Shown here piece by piece: positions 59,623 through 64,000 of a DNA stretch of 64,000 bases. The position numbers were made by a program, and so were the translations under genes. Location: positions 17,633 to 81,632 of the forward strand of contig FR902145.1 in NCBI GenBank assembly GCA_000437895.1. The letters are read 5' to 3'. The number at the start of each line of letters is the position of its first letter. The first letter of the stretch is position 1. This DNA is from Clostridium sp. CAG:914 (GTDB lineage Bacteria; Bacillota_I; Bacilli_A; RF39; UBA660). Under the pieces are notes generated by a model. The model did not search any database. It was not told the origin of the DNA and saw only the letters and a program-made list of their open reading frames with translations.

Positions 59623-61443
59623 CTATTCTAAAATGGTTATATACTCATTATTTTCTCCAGAAAATATATATCCTGTAACGCCATATTCAGTTGATATTTT
59701 ATACCATGTCCCTTTTGAACTTTCATTGGTGCCTAAAATCGTAAAAATATCTCCTTTATAAACTTTTCCCAATAGTTTTTCATTAGCTCCTGGCTTTTGT
59801 CTAATATTTATATAATCATATTTTATTTCTAATTGTTGTACTGATTTATTTATCTCATTGCTTTGAGATTTTAGTTCAATAGAAGAATTATAAACTACTC
59901 CTACAATAAAAATTGCTATTGTAATTATCATTGTAATTAATAAATATTTTGGATATTTATCTTTTTCTGTAAAATTTAATTTAATTTTTTTGTTATATTC
60001 TAAAATTTCTTTTTTTTCTTCAGTTGTAACATACATTGTTCTTTCAGATAATTTCCACTTTGGTTTTATAATTAATAAAACAACATTAGTTAATACAAAT
60101 AAAGCAAATATTGGCGTTACACGATAATTTAAATTACTATATATAATGTATAAAGCAAATAATAGGAATATATTAACTGCGTACATAAATTTTGATACTA
60201 AATTACTCTTTTTATTTACTATTGAAACAAAATACCCAACTAACGTAATAAAACAAGTAATAAGAATTATTGAATATTGGGAATCCATACGAAATCTTTG
60301 AAAAGTAATACTGTAATAAAATCCTTTAACAAAGTAACTGTCACCCGAAACAATATATAATATAAGTATTGCTTGGATTAAAGATATGACAAATGTTATT
60401 ATTTTATAACTTCTTGTTGTTGTTTCATATACTTGTTCTACTTGTTTATTAGCTGCTTGTGATTCTTTAATCTCATTTTCTTCTTCTTCCTTCATTTTTT
60501 TGAATTTTTCATACATTTCATATGTAAAATCATCAGTTTTATTTTTTTGAGTTACTTTTATTAACTTATCAATACCACGAAGCAAATCTTGCATAGCTCC
60601 AACTTTATCCATTGATTGAGCCTGATACATTGCAAATTCCTCAGGAATTTTGTAAGCATCAATTTTACTATATACTGGGATCAATGACTTATTTTTATTG
60701 TTTTGCATCATTTCAATAAATCTCGCCCATTCATTTTTAACCCATGTAGCATTAAAGTATTCCTCTTTTGTACCTACAACAAGCATTACTTTGGAGGTGG
60801 TTAGAGCCGAATATATGTAAGGTTCATATTCAACACCAAGTTTATCTTCTAATGTAATTCTTGCAAAGAAAACTTTGTACCCTTTTTCTACTAGTTTATC
60901 ATAAATATCTTGAGCTATTACACTATCATTTGTTCTTTCACCTTTTTCATCAGATTCTTTATAGCAAATAAATATATCATATGGCTCCTCTTTTGAGGAA
61001 ATTTCCAATATTTTCTTTTGAATTTCAGCTATTGTATCAGCTTCATCTTCATACAGCTTTAAAGCCTCTCCATATGAATTCTTTTTTATAATTTCAAATT
61101 CCTTATCTTTTAATATGGATAAAGGTATTGTACGATGACATGTAGGAATCTTTTTACCAGTTTTAGGATCGTCAACATACTCAACACCATATTTGCATAA
61201 TAACAAACCCCAGTGAGCTTCTATTTGTTTATTGTCAAGTTCTAAAATTGTTTCATAAATGCCATATGCCTTGTCAAAGTCATTAGACAATCTAAAATCA
61301 TTAGCTCTATTATATAAATTAACAATTTTCTCATTATCTAAATTAGGAAGTGTCATTACACTCTTACAATATATACATTTTCCTGTATTAGTATTTTTAA
61401 TTGGTTCAATGTCACCACCACACATTTTACATTTAAAAACCAT
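59623..61443 (-). CDS. Zinc-ribbon, TIR-domain, membrane and SH3b protein
   Basis: 606 residues. Zinc ribbon C5-x2-C8 and C23-x2-C26; TPR-like helices at about 38-80. The TIR domain (about 153-290) has YDIFICYKESDE (box 1), KVFFARITLEDKLGVEYEPY with acidic residues E199, D200 and E207, and MLVVGTKEEYFNATWVKNEW. A linker with QVEQVYETT leads to four membrane segments (about 347-465) and one more near 515. An extracellular SH3b domain (about 548-606) has YINIRQKPGANEKLLG and GVTGYIFSGEN. TIR domains of prokaryotes are often NAD-consuming effectors. Linking a cytoplasmic TIR to an outside SH3b is the layout of a transmembrane sensor. First gene of the operon. Confidence 0.85.
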   Translation of the reverse strand: MVFKCKMCGGDIEPIKNTNTGKCIYCKSVMTLPNLDNEKIVNLYNRANDFRLSNDFDKAYGIYETILELDNKQIEAHWGLLLCKYGVEYVDDPKTGKKIPTCHRTIPLSILKDKEFEIIKKNSYGEALKLYEDEADTIAEIQKKILEISSKEEPYDIFICYKESDEKGERTNDSVIAQDIYDKLVEKGYKVFFARITLEDKLGVEYEPYIYSALTTSKVMLVVGTKEEYFNATWVKNEWARFIEMMQNNKNKSLIPVYSKIDAYKIPEEFAMYQAQSMDKVGAMQDLLRGIDKLIKVTQKNKTDDFTYEMYEKFKKMKEEEENEIKESQAANKQVEQVYETTTRSYKIITFVISLIQAILILYIVSGDSYFVKGFYYSITFQRFRMDSQYSIILITCFITLVGYFVSIVNKKSNLVSKFMYAVNIFLLFALYIIYSNLNYRVTPIFALFVLTNVVLLIIKPKWKLSERTMYVTTEEKKEILEYNKKIKLNFTEKDKYPKYLLITMIITIAIFIVGVVYNSSIELKSQSNEINKSVQQLEIKYDYINIRQKPGANEKLLGKVYKGDIFTILGTNESSKGTWYKISTEYGVTGYIFSGENNEYITILE

Positions 61444-61580
61444 ACTTCAATACGTCCTTTCTCTTAAATAAAGTAATAACTTCTTTTTATAGTTTAATTA
61501 TACTATATTTTAGGGGATTTTAATAGTGTTTTAGCCAAAATGTTTATAAAAATTTGAAGTCTTTTCACTAACTGAAAAAA

Positions 61581-62966
61581 CTATATTTCAAAATCATCGC
61601 AATCTTTTTCATTATGTTTATCATTTTTCTTATTCCGAACATAGTCATCTTTTATTGATTCAATAGTATCATCACTAAATATTCCATGTTCGTACATATC
61701 TTTTGATACTTTCCAGTAATCATCTCGTTCTTTCTCTTTACCAAACATCTTATTTTTAATGAATTTTACTAATCTACTAAATAAATTTTTGAAATAATCT
61801 ACCATTTCTTGCAAATGTTTATTATCTTGTTTAAGTTCTTTAATTTCTTTATTTTTGCTATCAATGTTCTTTGATAAAGTATCAACTTTAAGTGATAATG
61901 CCTTATTGTTTTCAGTCAGTATTTTAATTTTCTCTCTATTTTCTTGTAATTCAGTATCTACAATATTTAAAGTAACTGATAATATTTCAGTTTTCTTAAA
62001 ATCCTTGTTAACATCATTAACTTTATCAACATAATCAATGATTTTATTTCTATCACTTTCTGAAATAAGATAAGTGTTTTTAATTACTTTTTTAAGATTA
62101 TTGATAGTATCTTTAATGCCATTAGTAGTTTTATCAAGTTCATTAGACTTTTTACTAGCAATTTCTAGGGTTTCCTTATTCTTATTAAGCTCTTCTTTCA
62201 TTGCTTGATAGTTAGTCATATCTTTAACATTTATATCTTTATTTCTGCCTTTTTCTTTCTTCTTTAAAATATTATTAAGACCATATTCTTTATTAAAACT
62301 AGCAATACATAAAGTTCTCATTTTATCTTGGATAGTACGAAGACTATCTCTTGTGAAAACATCGCCTTTACCAACTTGTTTAGACATACCATTTTTGTTT
62401 TTATTTTTTATAGGTACACCTACAATATGAAGATGTGGGCTTGTTTCATCATAATGAATAATCCCACTCGCTATTTTGAAATCAGGTACTAACTCTTGTA
62501 AATCATTAAGTTGTTCTTTAAAAACATTAGTCATATTATGTTTAAACTTATCATCTTTAGTATCCCAATATTTCTTATCTCCAAGTTCTATAATAATCTC
62601 ACAAGCCAGATCATTTTTAGAGTTTTCACTTATCTTTTTGAAATAGTCAGTAATTTTCCTATCATTTCTTCCTTTATTTTCTTGTTCTTTATTATATTCA
62701 AGTCGTGCTTCTTCAAATTCTTCTAAATAGAGGTTTTTAACATCTTCATAAAGTGAAGTAGTACCTTTTATTATTTCTATAAGTTCACTGTTATTATCAT
62801 ATTTACGATAGTTGTGTTTATCTACCCTTGATAATTGCTTTGCATTTTGAATAGCATTATTAGATAATGAAGTAGAACCAGAAGCGTTATTCTTTGCCAT
62901 ATTTTTCGATGATGGCTTTCTATTTTTATCACTACTTAAATGTAGTGAATAAGATAATTCGTTCAT
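61581..62966 (-). CDS. MobV-family relaxase (Pre/Mob)
   Basis: 461 residues. Motif I is VDKHNYRKY with H51, in the place of the catalytic His of pMV158 MobM. The metal motif is HYDETSPHLH with His171, His178 and His180. A long coiled coil spans about 230-400, with a charged tail. It nicks oriT and starts conjugative transfer with the help of another element's secretion system. Ribosome site AGGGGGTTGAT. Confidence 0.92.
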   Translation of the reverse strand: MNELSYSLHLSSDKNRKPSSKNMAKNNASGSTSLSNNAIQNAKQLSRVDKHNYRKYDNNSELIEIIKGTTSLYEDVKNLYLEEFEEARLEYNKEQENKGRNDRKITDYFKKISENSKNDLACEIIIELGDKKYWDTKDDKFKHNMTNVFKEQLNDLQELVPDFKIASGIIHYDETSPHLHIVGVPIKNKNKNGMSKQVGKGDVFTRDSLRTIQDKMRTLCIASFNKEYGLNNILKKKEKGRNKDINVKDMTNYQAMKEELNKNKETLEIASKKSNELDKTTNGIKDTINNLKKVIKNTYLISESDRNKIIDYVDKVNDVNKDFKKTEILSVTLNIVDTELQENREKIKILTENNKALSLKVDTLSKNIDSKNKEIKELKQDNKHLQEMVDYFKNLFSRLVKFIKNKMFGKEKERDDYWKVSKDMYEHGIFSDDTIESIKDDYVRNKKNDKHNEKDCDDFEI

Positions 62967-62981
62967 AAAATATCAACCCCC

Positions 62982-63194
62982 TTATTTTTCATTAAAATAT
63001 TTTCTTGCATCATCTAAAGTAGGGAAGAACTCTTGATTCATCATAGCATTAGAGTTTGGCTCAATATAAGTACAAACAATATAGTGATTAAGACACTTGT
63101 CAGCATAGATTAAATACAAATTTTCTTTATCTTCAATTAGATAACATTTACCATATTTTAGATTATAAAATTCCTTTTTATATTCAAAGTCCAT
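62982..63194 (-). CDS. Unknown 70-residue protein before the relaxase
   Basis: MDFEYKKEFYNLKYGKCYLI onwards; a small mixed alpha/beta protein ending FPTLDDARKYFNEK. Ribosome site AAGGAGTGTGA. It lies 15 bp upstream of the relaxase start and directly after the oriT-like region. It could be a mobilization accessory protein. Confidence 0.55.
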   Translation of the reverse strand: MDFEYKKEFYNLKYGKCYLIEDKENLYLIYADKCLNHYIVCTYIEPNSNAMMNQEFFPTLDDARKYFNEK

Positions 63195-63466
63195 ATATAA
63201 ATCACACTCCTTATTTTAAACATATTTTGGCTTTGTCAAAATGTTTAACCCCCTAGGTATTTTGACGTACTATCAAAATTACCTCGTGGGCTAGGACTTC
63301 CCTAGAACCCTTTTGACTTATTTCATAATGTTTTAAAACTTCGTAATAAAACAAAATTACATAAGTCTTTGTATCAAACTATCGCCACTTTCATTGAAAC
63401 AACGTTTCAACAAAACGTGCCACGTTTGTTATAACTTTTTTGAGAAAAAAGTTAGCAAAAAATCTT
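63195..63466 (-). other. Repeat-rich region, candidate oriT of the MobV element
   Basis: No gene in 272 bp. Four inverted repeats: ATTTTG / CAAAAT (63222-63242), AGGTATTTTGA / TCAAAATTACCT with a 7-nt loop (63255-63285), TGAAAC / GTTTCA (63396-63410), and AACAAAACGTG / CACGTTTGTT (63410-63432). ACCCCCTAGG and GGACTTCCCTAGAACCC add further partial repeats. The position just upstream of a MobV gene is typical of its nick site. Confidence 0.6.
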
Positions 63467-64000
63467 TTATGATTCTTCTAATGAAGTATCATTTTTTAAG
63501 GTTTCCATATTGACTGGTTTAACACCTATTTCTATTGGAATAGGCTCTTTCATATAAATAACTTTATCATTAGTTTCATCAGGTATATAATCAAATGCTG
63601 AGTTTATATCTTGCATTTGAAATTCATCTTTACCGCGAATATAGATAATTCCATATTTATATTCTTTCATTTTTATATCAGGATCTATTTTGCAATAATC
63701 TTCAAGAGGGAATACCCTTACTATTGCTCGGTCATCTTCTATAAAGTTAAAATAGAAAACTTTATTTTCAACATAATATGTTGCTTCTTCATAACCGACA
63801 TCATAGTATTGTCTTAACCTCATTATGTGTTTACCAACTTCTTCTTCAGGAAGATAATTACTAAATCGGAGTTCTCCAACTAAATTGCCAAATAAAGCAG
63901 GAGTTTTAACATCTATATAACCTTTATCAAATAACTCATTACAAGGTTTGCAAATGCTTTCTCTAAATAGTATTTCATCAACATAGATTAGACTATTCTT
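63467..64000 (-). CDS. Unknown element protein, 5' end beyond the window
   Basis: The frame is open from the window edge to the stop at 63467 (177 codons). It reads KNSLIYVDEILFRESICKP at the edge, then VKTPALFGNLVGELRFSNYL. An internal ATG at 63823 is not the start, since the upstream codons continue the same coding character without a stop. The later part has EYKYGIIYIRGKDEFQMQDI and EPIPIEIGVKPVN. No family is recognised; its position suggests a role in replication or mobilization. Confidence 0.55.
   Translation of the reverse strand, partial: KNSLIYVDEILFRESICKPCNELFDKGYIDVKTPALFGNLVGELRFSNYLPEEEVGKHIMRLRQYYDVGYEEATYYVENKVFYFNFIEDDRAIVRVFPLEDYCKIDPDIKMKEYKYGIIYIRGKDEFQMQDINSAFDYIPDETNDKVIYMKEPIPIEIGVKPVNMETLKNDTSLEES

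Larger units (their letters stand above)
54100..64000. mobile_element. Integrative mobilizable element (left part)
   Basis: Large serine recombinase at the left, MobV relaxase with oriT-like repeats at the right, and a cargo operon between. All genes lie on the minus strand. The right end is beyond the window, and the left end is placed only approximately. Confidence 0.65.

Overview
The window comes from a very AT-rich, Gram-positive-type bacterium of the Bacillota that forms or formed endospores. The reasons are a split sigK gene, a CdaA/CdaR pair, RNase Y, a T-box in front of tyrS, lipoteichoic-acid-synthase-like and thioester-adhesin genes, and strong GGAGG ribosome sites. TGA is used as a stop and TGG encodes Trp, so the code is standard. 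The gene style (SipW/TasA-type exported proteins, very low GC) resembles uncultured gut Bacilli; the exact taxon is not assigned.

Region 1 (1-16.1 kb) is an extracellular-fibre locus. It holds five or six TasA/camelysin-like exported proteins, a 2731-residue secreted repeat protein with 34 (Y/F)GG-type motifs, a 503-residue partner, an intact SipW-type signal peptidase, and next to it a second SipW homologue lacking both the catalytic Ser and His. Three transcription units start from near-identical promoters (TTGCAT or TTTACA, 17 bp, TATACT in a TATGATATACTTA context). A decapitated VanG/Ddl-type ligase remnant closes the region.

Region 2 (16.6-30 kb) is mostly core: cdaA-cdaR, a thioester-domain surface protein, rny, trmL, a DUF951 protein, an AbgT transporter, ychF, pepF, an LtaS-like sulfatase and rpmB.

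Region 3 (30.0-37.4 kb) is sigK cut into two by a 6,684-bp skin-like element. Removing the element between two GAATG copies (30413-30417 and 37097-37101) restores a 232-residue SigK in frame. The element carries a large serine recombinase at one end, a RepL-like replication protein, two small HTH proteins, two paralogous small ORFs and several unknowns. Its two ends together form a 46-bp attP with 20-bp arms matching at 18 of 20 positions. On the excised circle the recombinase frame runs without a stop across attP into an XRE-type double-HTH frame that has no good start codon of its own in the integrated state. So excision is predicted to make a 757-residue recombinase-XRE fusion, and integration truncates it with a stop supplied by sigK.

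Region 4 (37.5-49 kb) is core again: trpS, yqeG, yqeH, an Abi_2/HEPN gene, htrA and rpsF-ssb-rpsR. It also has a stray phage-type lysis cassette (holin-like, 23-aa ORF, M23/Cpl-7 endolysin), two anchored lipoprotein-like genes, and tyrS with a T-box plus a Tyr-rich upstream ORF.

Region 5 (49-54 kb) is a likely defence locus: a 706-aa protein with a C-terminal HEPN RxxxxH motif, divergent from a membrane-anchored SF1 helicase with a PD-(D/E)xK-like insert and two zinc ribbons.

Region 6 (54.1 kb to the window end) is an integrative mobilizable element: a second large serine recombinase, a MobV relaxase with an oriT-like repeat region, and a cargo operon encoding a zinc-ribbon/TIR/membrane/SH3b protein, an SPFH/zinc-ribbon protein, a LRR-like membrane protein and a HEPN protein. 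This operon is the best candidate for an undescribed membrane-linked immune or stress system.
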